Of a stretch of DNA of 64,000 nt, positions 52,790-64,000 are shown one piece after another. The DNA is from Mauremys mutica (taxonomy: Eukaryota > Chordata > Testudines > Geoemydidae), in assembly GCF_020497125.1 (NCBI RefSeq), contig NC_059073.1, forward strand, positions 145,027,012 to 145,091,011, read 5' to 3'. Positions within the stretch are counted from its first letter, which is position 1. The number at the start of each line of letters is the position of its first letter. The notes beneath the pieces are model-generated. The model did no database searches. It was not told the DNA's origin and was given only the letters and a program-made list of their open reading frames with translations. Position numbers and translations under genes: made by a program.

Positions 52790-52990
52790 CCCAGTCCTGT
52801 AAATAATAGTACCCAGCTCGTCTATAATGCTTTTCATCCACGGATCTCAAAGTGCTTTACAAAAGAGGTCAGTACCATTATCCCCCAGCGACAGATGGGG
52901 AAACTGAGGCACGGGGAGGCGACGTGACTTCCCCAAGGTCACCCAGCAGGCCACTGGTAGAGCCAGGAACAGATTCTAAGTATTGCAAGT
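52790..52990. repeat. SINE (MIR-like)
   Basis: 'ctcaaagtgctttacaaaag', 'gatggggaaactgaggcacg' and 'ccaaggtcacccagcaggcc' give a well-preserved body. Confidence 0.75.
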
Positions 52991-52999
52991 TCTCGCTAG

Positions 53000-53840
53000 G
53001 CAACACAGCCCGATGGCAGCTGGCTTCAATGGGGCTACTCACAGGGCATAAAATTAAGCATGTGCTTACTACTTTGCAGGATCAGGGTCTTAGGTTGCAA
53101 AATAAGTGGCCTGATTTCAGAGATACTGGACTCCCTTCAGTTTCAATGCAAGGTAGGTTAAGACTCTTATCTATTCATTCAAGACCCCAGTCCTATAATG
53201 TACATGTGGACAGACCCCTGTCTTCTGCAGAGTTCCATGCAGAGGAAGCAATCTGCCAGCACATTGTCAATTGCAGAACTAGGGTCTAAATAGGGTCTGA
53301 ATACCTCATTTTAAGGCACCCGAGTCTGAAAATCAGACATCAAAATGTGGAAGAGTTTTGGCCTCATACACTTTCCCCTTTTGGCCAATGATTTTGCTAG
53401 CACCTTTTTTAACATCAAAGCACAATTTATTAAAGGGAGGAAGAAAGAAACCTCTCACCAGCCCAATAGATACAAAAATGTAAATAATAATAAATAAAAA
53501 AAGAAATGGGAGAAAATCCCCAAGAAACATGCTCACTTAGCGAAATAGTTCAATAAAATTGAATATAAACAAATCCATTGAGAAGAATTTTGATTGAAGC
53601 ATTCCCGCTGCAGTGTCTGCAGCCCAAACACTGCAGCATTGTGCTAGCACATGGGAGTCAGAAAGCAAAAATCAGCCAGAAACAAAGGAGAACCTATTGT
53701 CCAAACTGACTAACATGCAAAAGAATAAAAAAAGGTAACAACCTGAAAAATGAAATGTAGATTAAATACTCCAAGTGGTTTCTTTGTAAGAATTTGTTAC
53801 TATTTATAACACAGGATAGGACATTGGTTATAACATTTTT
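53000..53840. other. AT-rich stretch without assigned features
   Basis: No coding or RNA signal was recognised here. Confidence 0.4.
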
Positions 53841-54720
53841 GGAAGGCAGAAGGATTGGGCAAGTCATGTATCCTCTCTTGCCTCAGTTTCCCCTCCCGCC
53901 CTGGGTCTGTCTTATTGAACTTCTTCAGTCTCTTGATGTGTGCGTGTACAACATCCTAGTAAAATGGGGCCAGTTCTCAGTTAGGGCTTTGTATAACTGT
54001 AATACAAAAACAAACAACGACGATTTTAATCTGATTGTGTCCCTTTAAAGTCGGGAAGGAAACCGCTTTCTGTGTCAAATCTCTATTTTCAATAGCTTAG
54101 AACTTGCTTCCCAGAAAAAAAAAATGATTTGGGGTCTAAAATTTCTCCTGCTTATTTTTACAGCGATCTGGGCCATGACCGAGGCTCCTGGGTGCTGGAC
54201 AATATAAATAACAACTAATAATAATACATACGTGTAAGTGTTTGCATGAATGGCACCTTATTTTGGACGCTTTCGGCCATTTTTCAGTTATTCAAGCGCA
54301 GAGCTGGGGAGAGGGTAGCAGGACGGGTGGTTAGATCAGTGAAGTAAGCGTAAGGCTGAGTTTAAGAACATGAATTTTCATGGCACTCCGATCTCTGAAA
54401 AACCGCGTCTCTGTTCAGCCGCCACACAGGGTTCGTACACCCCGTGCTAAGGCCCTTTCAGAGGAACGCAGAGTTCGCCTCGTTTGAAAGGATCCGATTC
54501 AGGAACGATAGAGGCTAAGGGATTTGGAAATAGCACAGAAGCAGCTTTACAGACGCCCGTTATTTTCCTTAACACTTTGGCATACAAAGAAATAGTATGA
54601 TTACGTGTACTGCAGTAACGACTGGCAGCTCAGTCACGGCCCATGACCTCACCGTGCAAGGCCCTGTACAAACACAGAACAAAAGGGTGGTCCCTGCCCC
54701 CCGAAGCAGACAATCTAAGT
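53840..54720. repeat. Scattered SINE tails
   Basis: Pieces lie near 53850-54010 ('tgcctcagtttcccctcccg', 'tacaacatcctagtaaaatgggg'), 54170-54240 and 54630-54720 ('aaggccctgtacaaacacag'). The DNA between them is unassigned. Confidence 0.5.
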
Positions 54721-54721
54721 G

Positions 54722-54860
54722 TGTCTACATCTATGGCACAGCTATACCATAGATGCTTCCCACATCAATGGAAGGGGGTTTTCCATCCTCTCCAAGAGCC
54801 GGTACCTAGGTCAACAGAATAATTCTTCAAAATTCTGCACAGCCCACAGCGATGTAGCGA
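54722..54860. mobile_element. MITE fragment with TCTACA-type end
   Basis: 'gtgtctacatctatggcaca' resembles the CTACAC-ended small elements at 27.05, 34.29 and 40.5 kb. The right end is unclear. Confidence 0.4.
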
Positions 54861-54984
54861 GGCTGATCCAATTTGAAGGTGTAGCCCAGAGTCAAGCAAC
54901 ACTATTATACGCTTACACAGCCCCTGAGTCCTAGGCAGCAGGCTGGACTCATCACACTAACAAACAGAGCCCTATGGAATATAT

Positions 54985-55625
54985 GACCTGGTGAAGAGCA
55001 GGGGGTGTAGGGGAGGGGGAAAGGGGTCTCAGACACTGTATGTGGCTTGGCAGAGCAGGGGAGGGGTCCCAGGCACTGCACATGGCCCAGTGGGACTGGG
55101 GAGGGGGCAGGGGGTTCCATGCACAGTATGTTGCCCAGTGGGGCAGGCAGGGCCCGATAGGGCATGGAGCCCATGTCCAGGGCAGGGCCCGATGGAGCAG
55201 GGAGGGGGCATGATAGGGCACGGAGGGGGGACAGGGAGTCCCATGCACGGGGTGGGGCTCAGGGGGGGCGGGGAGGGGGCCATGCACGGGGGGAGGTACA
55301 GGGGGTCCCATGCACACTACATGGCAGGGAGGGAGCAGGGGGCCATGCACAGGGCAGGGCTCGGAGGCGCAGGGAGGGAGCGGGGGACCAGGGGGTCCCA
55401 TGCACGGGGTGGGGCTGGGGGGGGTAGGGAGGGGGCCATGCACGGGGGGGAGGTACAGGGGGTCCCATACACACTACATGGCCCGGAGGGGCAGGGGGCC
55501 ATGCACGGGGCGGGGTTCAGTGGGGCAGGGAGGGAGCGGGGGGCCAGGGGGTCCCGTGCACGGGGCGGGGCTCGGGGTCCCATACACAGTATATGGCCTG
55601 GAGCGGGTGGGGGACCGTGCGGGGG
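54985..55625. repeat. GC-rich minisatellite, about 155-bp unit
   Basis: 'cccatgcacggggtggggct' recurs at about 55241, 55397 and 55551, and 'gccatgcacggggggaggta' at about 55279 and 55434, both spaced near 155 bp. Shorter sub-repeats lie inside. The array abuts the CpG island at its right end. Confidence 0.85.
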
Positions 55626-55639
55626 CTGGTGCCTGTTTC

Positions 55640-55870
55640 CCCGCTGGCAGGGACCCACCCGAGCCGATGGCAGCGGCCCGACCCCGGCGTGCGCTCACCC
55701 AGGCCCCGCTCCAGCCGCCGCCGCCGCCCCCACATGCGCGGCCGCCCGGGACCCGCAGCAGCTGCAGCCTCCAGCCCCGGAGCACGCTCGGTCCCGCCCC
55801 CCCAACACCCCCGCCGGCGGGATCCTGGGCTATCCCGAGTCAGCTCCTGGCCCCGATTCAGCGCTGGGAG
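55640..55870 (-). promoter_or_regulatory. GPAT2: CpG island, candidate GPAT2 promoter
   Basis: Dense CpG with a GCGGCCGC site (55738-55745), a GC-box-like 'cccgcccccc' near 55794-55803 and (CCG)n near 55715-55726. A minus-strand donor (CTGG|gtgagc) at 55699/55698 would end a first exon. It is the only strong CpG island upstream of GPAT2 in the window. Confidence 0.5.
55699..55735 (-). CDS. GPAT2: Candidate first coding exon of GPAT2
   Basis: Minus-strand ATG at 55735 reads MWGRRRRLERGL plus one base before a consensus donor. That base and the two leading bases of the 46456-46380 exon make a Gly codon, keeping the frame into the conserved protein. The start context is poor (C at -3, T at +4), whereas the ATG at 45463 would have A at -3 after splicing. 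Translation may therefore begin at the later ATG with this exon as 5' UTR. Confidence 0.33.
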
Positions 55871-55909
55871 GCTCTCAGCTGCCTGCGTGGTGCCCAGCCC
55901 AGCACTAGG

Positions 55910-56620
55910 GATCTGGGCAGGAGCTGGATTATGGAGGGAAGAAGCGAAATATTTTCAGATCTCTTGTTCCCCCCCAAGGAAGGAAGGACGGAGGGGAGGG
56001 GAGGGGTTTTCCCCCTCCTGGTTTGCAGGAAGGGATTGTCTAATCGGGGTGATTGGTTAGATTGGGCAAGGAATTTTGCCATTTGCCATTTGCCTGCCTC
56101 GGTTTCCCCATCTAGGGGCAACACCATTGTTAAGTGTGTTTTTACCTCCTCTCGTGGGCCCAGATCCTTAAAAGGTCCCAACTTCCACTGATTTCACTGT
56201 TCAGAGCCTGAAGGCCTTGAAGGATTTGGGCCTTGGTTGTATGTTACCAATCTTGGGGAACATGTTACACCATGGGGCTATTCAGGTAGAGATTTTCAAG
56301 GAGCCCCATTTAAAGGAAGACTCTAACACGCACGTCACACAAACAGTTTCACAGGTGCAGCCCATACTAATAAACAATACTGATCCGCTAGGGTAACTTT
56401 CACTTCAGGCACTCAGAGGCCTTTACAAACCACATTAATTAAGCTTAATATTATTTGCATTACGAAAGTGCTGAGAGAGCCCCATCAGAGATAAGGGCTC
56501 TGTTCTTCTAAGTGTGGTATAAATATTTATTCACAAGCCAGTCCCTGTCCCAGAGAATTTACAAGCTAGTTTTGCAATATCCTCCTAATTACAGTACTGC
56601 AGTGAAATCTGCGCAGAACA
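55910..56620. other. Upstream flank without assigned features
   Basis: A short SINE-like piece ('tgcctcggtttccccatct') lies near 56095. No exon was recognised. Confidence 0.4.
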
Positions 56621-56790
56621 CTAAGAGCAGCCAGACTGGGTCAGACCAAAGGTCCATCTAGCCCAATGTCCTGTCCTCTGACAGTGGCCAATGGCAGGTG
56701 CCCCAGAGGGAACAAACTGAACAGGGAATCACCAAGTGATCCATCCCCTGTCGCCCATTCCCAGCTCCTGGCAAACAGAACTAACTAACT
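56620..56790 (+). mobile_element. CR1-type interspersed repeat
   Basis: 'agactgggtcagaccaaagg', 'tccatctagcccaatgtcct' and 'ccaagtgatccatcccctgt' are characteristic of a widespread sauropsid repeat that I place with CR1; the family label is from memory. Confidence 0.65.
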
Positions 56791-57125
56791 TTAGAAATCA
56801 CCCTCTGTAAAGCAGTTAATGTACTTTATGAAGGAAGAAGTCTCTGTCTCCATCTCAAACTTCACTGAAACAGATTCTGCTTTGATGAAACAGCATTTTT
56901 CAATCAACTCAGCTTCGCTTCCTGTACCCAACCAGGGCCCAATACAACAAATTAAAGTGTGCACTAAAACTCTTAGAAGAAATGACAAACTTGTGCAACG
57001 GAGCCTTTTCTATCATCAATATTTTGGCTTCTTTCAGTTTGTTTGGCCCAGACAACAGGCAATTAGAGAAAAACACAGCTCCAATGCTGTTCTGTATATA
57101 AAAATGACCTTTTGGGTTTTTTGTT

Positions 57126-57250
57126 TTTTTTACTGATACAAGCACAAAAAATAATCATTCAGAACTCCCAACGACATCAGCACGGGTTGGTTTGTTCATT
57201 TTTACTGATACAAGCACAAAAAAAACCCCTAATTGTTCAGAACACATCCA
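57126..57250. repeat. Diverged tandem duplication, period 72
   Basis: 'tactgatacaagcacaaaaa' occurs at 57131 and 57203, each followed by a related 'attgttcagaac'-type stretch. Confidence 0.65.
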
Positions 57251-57259
57251 TACGTTTTG

Positions 57260-59820
57260 TCATCAGCATAAAAATGGCCCAAACTATTTGTTGTTGGTTC
57301 CCCTCCCAAAATGTGCTGGTTTTCAGGAGAAAAGCACAACGCAGTGACTTTCTATGCCAAGTTTCAAAGTGGAACAAATTATTATGGCACAGTGAAAGAC
57401 GTCTGGAAACTGGATATTTTCAGCGCTGCCGGGGCCTTGACCACAGCGCTGCTAGCAGGCTGTCGTGAGGATAAATACCCTGAGCATTTGCGCTGACAGG
57501 AAGAGTTCTTCATTTTCAGAGGCAGTGAAATGGTGCAGACAAGTAAATGAAGGAGAACAGCACTGTAAGGGTGTAGGGCTCATCCCTGCAGCACCTCCTG
57601 CTGGTGTTCCAGGAATTAGCTCTCCAGAGCACCCTCTGCAGGCCGGTGTCCTGCTACTACTTGGCCCCCGTGTCCCTCTCGGACCTGGTGCCCTGTTAGC
57701 TGGGGCGCTGCCCCCTGACAGTTACCCCTTTCTCTCAGGGTCTCACCTCCCCAGGGAACCCCCACCCACTATCCCCACCTCACCTCAGTATACGGCTACT
57801 GCCAGTCATTGTCTAGCTCCCACGCTCTGGGGCAGACTGCAGTATCAGCCACTCATCACTGGCAAGGTTGGGTTTGGACCTGCTGCCTTGGCCTACCCTT
57901 AGGCTGCCCTCTGCAACCCCCAGTGCCTGTTGGCCTTGTGCTAGGCCGCAGCCTGGGACTTTCCAGGCTGGAGCTCCCCAGCCCTGCTCCACTCAGGTAC
58001 CCTGTCTCTAGCTCCTGCAGCCAGGCCCTTCTCCCTCTACAGCCCAAGGGAGACTGCCTGGGCCTCTGGCTCACTGCCTCTTACAGGTGCCAGCTGAGCC
58101 TCCCTTCCCCAATCAGCCCAGGCTTCTTGCCCCAGCCCGCTACAAGCACGCACCGGTTTGACATATAGCAAAGGCGGCCCCTGCTGCACCAGTCTAGCAG
58201 TAATGGGGAGAGGAGAGAAGCAGGAGTGGGTTCTGAACACACGGAGAAGGAACACCGAGCAGAAAGGGTCCAGGCTAGAAGGATCTACAGGCTGGGCTGG
58301 ATTTAGGGGCAGGCGACCGCTTGTAAGTTCTTCAAAAGTTTAACAAATGAAGACGCTCCTTGCCTGGGCACCATTTGGTCTAGGGCCGGCCCTGTCGGCA
58401 GGAGACCTGATTCTGCTCTCAAGGAAGATGGCATTCACCCCAGCACAGAGCCTATATACACCACTAATGTCTCATTTGATCACCGGGCAACAGAGCCAAG
58501 GTCACATGGTAAGTCAGTGGCAGAGTAGGTCTCCAGCCTCCCCATCCCACTCACCTTCCTTGGCTCACACTGCCTCTCGAATACACTTGTCATCTAGCGT
58601 ACGGGCTTCAGTGGGGCACAAATTCGGTGCGGGCCTTTTACACAGGGGGTGAATTGCACCAGGCAACATTTTGGGGTAGTCATTTCTGATGCGCCCCAGC
58701 GTGAGCGAGCGCAGAATCCGACCCCCAGTGCCATCAGCTTGACTTGTCACTGACAGGTACCACACAAGCTAGATGGTGGGGTTGGTGGACCCAGAGGATG
58801 GTTGATGGTTGAAGCCCGACCCTGCAGCATTGCTGACTTTGGGATTGGTGATGGACCTTCAGGGAAGCCAGGACAGCTCTTGAGGGGGGGCAAGGGACAG
58901 CAAATGGCAAACAGAGAGGCTGTGTGGTCACAGGAACAATGATTGGGGCTTGGTCCTAGGACATTTATTCCTGGCTCTGCCACTGTTCTTCTGCATGGTC
59001 TTGGGCAAGTCACATCCTCGCTCTGTGCCTCAGTTTCCCCAGCAGTAGAAGGGGCTCGTGATTCTCACCCAGCTCCCAGGGCCCCTATTCTCGAGCTGCG
59101 AGATTCAAATAAATCTCATTTGTTTCAAGAGAAAGAACAAGCTGAGAGTCCAGTTGGGCTTAAAACAGGAATGAACGGCACCCTGCGCTGGGAGAGAGAA
59201 GGCCCCGGAGCCTGCCCCCGTCGCTTTCCAACACCCTGCCCCAGCTGACGCAGGGAGACATACTGAGAAACCACCTCCTGGGCTCCTCACCGGAGTGGCC
59301 TGCCCGCTGCCCGGTTCACAGGCCACTGAAGTCAATGGGAGTCTTTCCTCTGTCTTCCTCAAGTGCTGGCCCAGCGCTTCAGTACCACTCAGAGCATCGC
59401 TAGGAGAGGGGGACATTGAGATGCGACGGGAGACGCTCCTTCCCATTAGAGGACTGAGTGTGCTGCCTCCATAGCCACTCCCGCCCCAGCCGGCTGAAGG
59501 GGCGAGCGGGACGAGCCCTGCCCGGCCGAGCAGCCACTTCAGCTTGCAAGGGCGCACGCTAGGAAAAGCGCAGTAGCCTGCCCGCATGCTAGGCGGCGGT
59601 GCGGACCCTGCTATGGCTCAGCGTCTGTTCCATAGCACGCTCGGAGCTGTACATCAAAGGCCCTTTTCCACCTCAGCTTACTGCACACTAAGTCTTTGTG
59701 TAGACAAACCCTTGGTCACCCCCCAGACCAGCTCCCTGGGGTGCCCCTCACTGGCTGCACTGGGGTTAGTTACACTGGCAGGCTAGTGTTTAACAAGGAG
59801 GCCTTGGTCCTCGCATGAAG
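57260..59820. other. Intergenic, mostly unassigned
   Basis: A SINE core lies near 58965-59060 ('gtcttgggcaagtcacatcc', 'tgcctcagtttccccagc'). The block 57560-58140 is C-rich and unassigned. No exon of the next gene was recognised. Confidence 0.4.
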
Positions 59821-61240
59821 GGAACTGAATGTCCAAAGGCACGTACTGTGTCTCTCTCTCTTTCTTTTTCTTCTCTCATTCTCTCCACTTCCTTCTCTCC
59901 ATCCCCTGCTTCTTTCAGAACTTTCTTTCCACAGGTGACAATCACAGCGTCACCCCACCTCTCTCTCTCTCCTGCCCTCATGACACTCCCTCTCCATGGT
60001 TAATTCAAGACGATCCTTCACATGGCATCCGTTTCCAGCAATTTTGCAGTCCCCCTGGGTCAGAGCCCCGCGTTCAGGCTGGGAGCGTCCCCTTTGCTCC
60101 AATTCTCAAGCATTCCGATACGTTTCTCCAGGGCACAATCAGTTCTTGAGTGCGTTTCTCCCTGCAAGTCTGATCCGACCGGTCAGTCCCCAGGCTCCTG
60201 GCGCTAAACCGCTCCACTCCACAACGTCCATGCGGATGTCTGTCTTACTAATTCCATCCTTGTTGCTTCTCAGTTAATTTTTTCCCAGTGAATATCGTCC
60301 GCTCAGCCTCCCAGTTGGAAAATGACACGGCTCCTTCCCTCCCAAGACCTCAAAGCACTTTACAAAGAATCAGTAGATGAGTCTCGCAAACCTGACCTGG
60401 GTTTTTACACCAGGGAAACTGAGGCACGGCGAGGCTAAGGGCAGAACTGGTCGAAAATGTCCTGTCCAAACGGTTTTCACTATAATGGAATGTGGCTTTT
60501 TGGACAAAATGGAAATTTTTATGGAAAATTATTTTGTCAAATTTGGCCGGGGGCGGGGATCTAAATGTTCTGGGGTTTAAGCTAAGAATTGGGGTGGGGG
60601 GGGAGGTTGGACAAAATCTTGAAACATTTCAAAAAAATTAGAGGAAAATGAAAATATATTCATTTTTGTTGCGCTTTTTCGGGGGCAGGGATCCCGATGT
60701 ACTCTAATTAACGGCCCCATCTCCGGAAGCCTTCATCAATGCCCCAACGGCGTGACGCAGGGAAGAAGTGCACACAGGGAGTTAGGGGGGGCTCACAGGT
60801 GCAGCTCCCCACTCCGTCGCCGGGAGCTGCGGTCTAGGGAGCACCGTCACGGCGCCCAGACAATCCCAGAGGTGTGCTCGCTGGAGTGCTAGATATTAAT
60901 TAGTTCAGAGAGGCACAGCCTCTTCCAATTTTGTTAATTTCTGGATCCAGGCGCTGGAGCTACTGACTCAGAAAATAGGAAAGTGCTAATCCGATCATTA
61001 AAAGGCTTCGCTGGACTTGATTGAATGAAAGCCCAAACCTCTCTATAATACCTGGGCTGAGAACTCAGGTGTTGGTTCCAGGTGAGCGGTTTCTCCGAGA
61101 CGAGGACATTTCCTTTTTCCTGTCTGTAGCACTCCGTGGCTGTTTGCAAGGCATCCTTTCAGCTAAAGGAGACCTGTTCCAGGAAAAGAACATTGAGCTT
61201 CTGCCCTCTTTTGTCCCAGGCCTGAGATAGTTGATTATTC
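59820..61240. other. Intergenic, mostly unassigned
   Basis: A TC-rich tract lies at about 59850-59975. A SINE piece lies near 60340-60435 ('cagggaaactgaggcacgg'), and an AT-rich repeat like that at 41.7 kb near 60440-60690. Confidence 0.4.
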
Positions 61241-62360
61241 GCGTTCTATCACTGTAGCACCTTGAGGCACCAGTCAGGATTGGGGCTGCACCGTGCTCGG
61301 CACTGTACCCGCTTGTAACGCAAAGACAGCCTCTGCTCCAAAGAGTTTACAATCGTCCTGCTTGCTTTTGTTTGACCTTCGAGAAATAGCAGGTTCCACC
61401 GTCTCTATTTTTGCCAGAGATAAATCTTTCTCAGCCCTCCATTCAAGCAGTTGGGCTGGCAAATCTTTCACCAAGAGATCTTTCCTCCTCACTGTTTATC
61501 AAGCATTTGAGTTAAATAATGCTTACCCAAAATACAGAGTTTTGATAAGCCTGATTGAACCTCCAAAAAAACCCCACCTTTCCCTCCCAAATTCTGGTTT
61601 TGATGTCAAACCCAGCTGCCCAGAGATCCTTCCAGGAAAAGGGATAAAATATGATTTTCTGATGTTGAAAGACAAGCCAATTACTATTGTTTTTAAAACG
61701 CCTTTTAGGTCTTCTTTAAGCATCGTAAAACCACAGTTTTATTTTCCTGTGTGGGTCCTTTCAATCCTGAAGCTGTTTGATGACATTTTAAATAGCAACA
61801 ATGTTAATCATTTCAGCACTGGCCAGTTTTTGCAAAAACACCCATCTAGTTTGGGATTGTGGGTGGGGCCTGGGATTGTGGGCGGAGTTTGAGAGGCGAT
61901 ACCTTCTTTATTCCATCCCGGGTTGTACCAAAACTCACTAAACGATCTTGAGCTCACCTTTCTGGGTCTCCGCTTTCCCAGGAGATGTGATCCAGTGGTT
62001 AGCCCACTAGGCTGCTATAGACTCCCCGTGTGACCTCAGTTCCCCATCTGTACATGGGGATAACAACACAGCCCTAGCTCACAGAGGTGTTGAGAGGATA
62101 AATACATTAAAGATGGTGAGGTGTTCAAATGTTACAGGGCCAGGAGCCATGTAAGATTTGTCTCATTTGATGATATTCACTAGCTCATGAGAGAGGTGTT
62201 AATATTACTACTTAGCGTCTATCTAATACCGGTCATCAGTGGATCACAAAGAGCTTTGCAAAGCAATATCATTTTACAGATGGGGAAACTGAGTCACAGA
62301 GCATGACTTGCGGCCAGTGGCAGAGTCAGGAATTGAACCCAGGTCGCACCCGATGGGTTG
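61240..62360. repeat. SINE pieces
   Basis: Copies lie near 61250-61350 ('tgctcggcactgtacccgc', 'ctccaaagagtttacaatc'), 61985-62160 and 62215-62350 ('atggggaaactgagtcacag'). The AT-rich stretch 61400-61900 between them is unassigned. Confidence 0.6.
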
Positions 62361-62489
62361 GACGGGCTGTGAGGTGGAATTAACTAATATTTGTTAATCA
62401 CACGCAGATCCTTGGATGGGAGGCAAATGTTCTGAATAACCTTATCACCGGCTCTCACAGAAGGATCTTCACCTAGCAGGGAAAGGCAG

Positions 62490-62765
62490 AACAAGAACCA
62501 ACGGCTGGAAGTTGAAGCCAGACAACTTCAAATTACAACTAAGGCACCAAGTTTTAACAGTGAGGGTGATTAGCCAGGAGCGCCGCCGGGAGTGGTGGAT
62601 TCTCCATCTATGTTTTCACATGAAGGGTGGCTGGCTTTCTGGAAGCTAGGCTTGATTCAGACACAGGTCACTGGGCTCAGTCCAGGGGCATCAGGCTGAA
62701 ATGCTCCAGCCTGTGATATGCAGGAGGTCCCTTCTAGCCTTAAAACCTGTGAATTAAATCTATGA
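62490..62765. mobile_element. L3/CR1-like LINE 3' fragment
   Basis: 'gtggattctccatctatg', 'gatatgcaggaggtcccttctagcctta' and the upstream 'acaagaaccaacggctgg' match the 40.55-40.85 kb copy in order and orientation. Confidence 0.65.
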
Positions 62766-63129
62766 ATCTCACCTCCCTACATCCACCACCACAAAACCAA
62801 ATGCACTCTGCTTTGCCTTCTCCTAGGTACTGCTGGTCAATATATCAGAAAGGAGAAAGAACCCACTCAACATAGCAGGAAAAAACAACTCCAAAATAGC
62901 AGCCATCGACCACATGTTCCCTCCAATAATAACCCCAAGAATCAATGAGCAACAAGAGCTTTTGAAGCTCCCAGAGCAGCGACTCTGCCTTCGATCCCAC
63001 TCTGGAAGGATAAAGAATGGTCCTGACAGGACTCTGGAGATGTGATAGATGCCTAGCGTATAACCACTTGTGGGGCCTTTAAATAAAATCTGCTCAAGAG
63101 CTTGGAGAATCCAAAGACAAACGTATCCA

Positions 63130-63250
63130 TCCGGGGCCAGATTCTGGTCTCACATAGGCCGGTGGAAATCCAGAGTAACTTCACTGACATCAATGGAGTT
63201 AACTCTGGATTTACACGGGGGTCAGTGAGATGCTAATCCGGCCCATATGC
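63130..63250. repeat. Hairpin-type repeat
   Basis: 'aaatccagagtaact' and 'gttaactctggattt' are near-perfect inverted arms. The outer 'ggccagattctgg' and 'ctaatccggccc' extend the pairing. A related piece lies at 24.11-24.18 kb. Confidence 0.6.
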
Positions 63251-63416
63251 AAAACTTTGTGCACCAAGGTTGCAGGGGTGCTTCGATTTCATGCTGGCCT
63301 TCTGCCCAGTGGTGAATTTCACCCTTCTCATATACAGACATGACACTTTTCCTTCCCACCTGACCTAATAGAAGGCAGTGCCCTTGGTTTTTAAACGGCA
63401 GATCAGGGATGCTATC

Positions 63417-63988
63417 TAGCGGGGTAGCAAAACTGTGGCTCTTTTATCATTAAAGTGCGGCTCACCCCTTCCGCATTCTCTGCCTACCAGATGGGGGGGG
63501 CGGGGCTTGGGGCTTCTGCCCTGCAGCAGGGTGGTGGGGCTAGGGGCTTCTGCCAGAGATGACTGGTCCCTGCTGGGGGTGGGGGCACCATTTAAAGATT
63601 CAACACCCCCTCCAACAGCCTGAGTCACACACCCCCAGGCATGTCCCCCCCCTTTACCTCACCCTGCAGCTCCCAGGTATTAGCAGCGGCAAACAGCTGG
63701 GAGCTGCTGGGAGGGGCCACTGGCTCCAGCAGCTGCGGAGCAGGGAGAGGGCCTGGTGGCACTATGTGACGGAGTGGGGCCAGCAAACCCTGGCAAAAAC
63801 GTGCCACCCCATGCATCACCTCTGGCTTCTTCCCGGCGGAGCGGGGGGTCTTGGGGTACATCTAGCTGGAGCTCGGAGCTTCAGTCCCAGCAGATGCCTC
63901 ATGCGGGGCTGAAACCCCAAGCCCCGGCTCGTGAACTTCCGAAGATTGGCGCATGTGGCTCAGAGGGTCAGTACATTTGGTCCCCCTG
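63417..63988. mobile_element. Probable non-autonomous hAT-type element
   Basis: The left part 'ggggtagcaaaactgtggctc' and the right part 'tgtggctcagagggtcagta..ggtccccctg' look like the two ends of a hAT-type repeat with a GC-rich interior. No target duplication was found, so the boundaries are approximate. Confidence 0.45.
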
Positions 63989-64000
63989 CCAGACAGAAGG

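Noticed and set aside
54991..56191. Long plus-strand frames (up to 305 codons) at 55-56 kb
   Set aside because: They are translations of the 155-bp GC minisatellite and CpG island; Gly/Arg/His repeats follow the DNA repeat.
61293..61892. 199-codon plus-strand frame with a non-repetitive product
   Set aside because: Its start lies in a SINE tail, no known domain is recognisable, and no splice or promoter context supports it. A transcript would be needed to revive it.

Overview
This is vertebrate nuclear DNA: genes split into short exons with GT/AG borders, long introns, CpG-rich promoters and dense interspersed repeats. The repeats (CR1 LINE 3' ends, many tRNA-head/MIR-like SINE pieces, hAT and Harbinger-like non-autonomous elements) point to a non-avian sauropsid, most likely a turtle; the species is an inference.

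Three protein-coding genes are supported, in the order KCNIP3 > FAHD2 > < GPAT2. (1) Positions 1377-3651 (+) hold the last three coding exons of KCNIP3 (calsenilin/DREAM/KChIP3), followed by a long 3' UTR that probably ends near 6.27 kb. (2) Positions about 7.9-13.7 kb (+) hold a complete FAHD2 gene: a CpG-rich promoter with CCAAT boxes and a CRE, a non-coding exon 1 and seven coding exons for a 326-residue mitochondrial fumarylacetoacetase-fold protein. (3) Positions about 14.25-45.5 kb (-), possibly reaching 55.7 kb, hold GPAT2, a glycerol-3-phosphate acyltransferase family member with 20 phase-consistent coding exons (784 residues). FAHD2 and GPAT2 converge tail to tail, with poly(A) signals about 535 bp apart. 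The same genes are neighbours on human chromosome 2q11, so this is conserved microsynteny.

The most notable coding observation is in GPAT2. The histidine of the acyltransferase HX4D motif is arginine (codon CGC at 31003-31001, minus strand), and motifs II and III are also degenerate. Two further minus-strand exons (46.4 kb and a CpG-island exon at 55.7 kb) splice in frame to the first conserved exon and could add a 38-residue N-terminus.

The rest is introns, 3' UTR and intergenic DNA filled with repeats: four hAT-type elements with perfect or near-perfect 8-bp target duplications (7.0, 25.3, 26.4 and 49.1 kb), a 2.2-kb Harbinger-like element with a decayed Myb/SANT-like coding fragment (37.2-39.4 kb), CR1 pieces (21.2 and 44.2 kb), several minisatellites, and a perfect 38-bp fold-back (52.6 kb). 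From 55.9 kb to the end I see only repeats and unassigned sequence. No CRISPR array, rRNA gene, functional tRNA gene or prokaryotic system is present.
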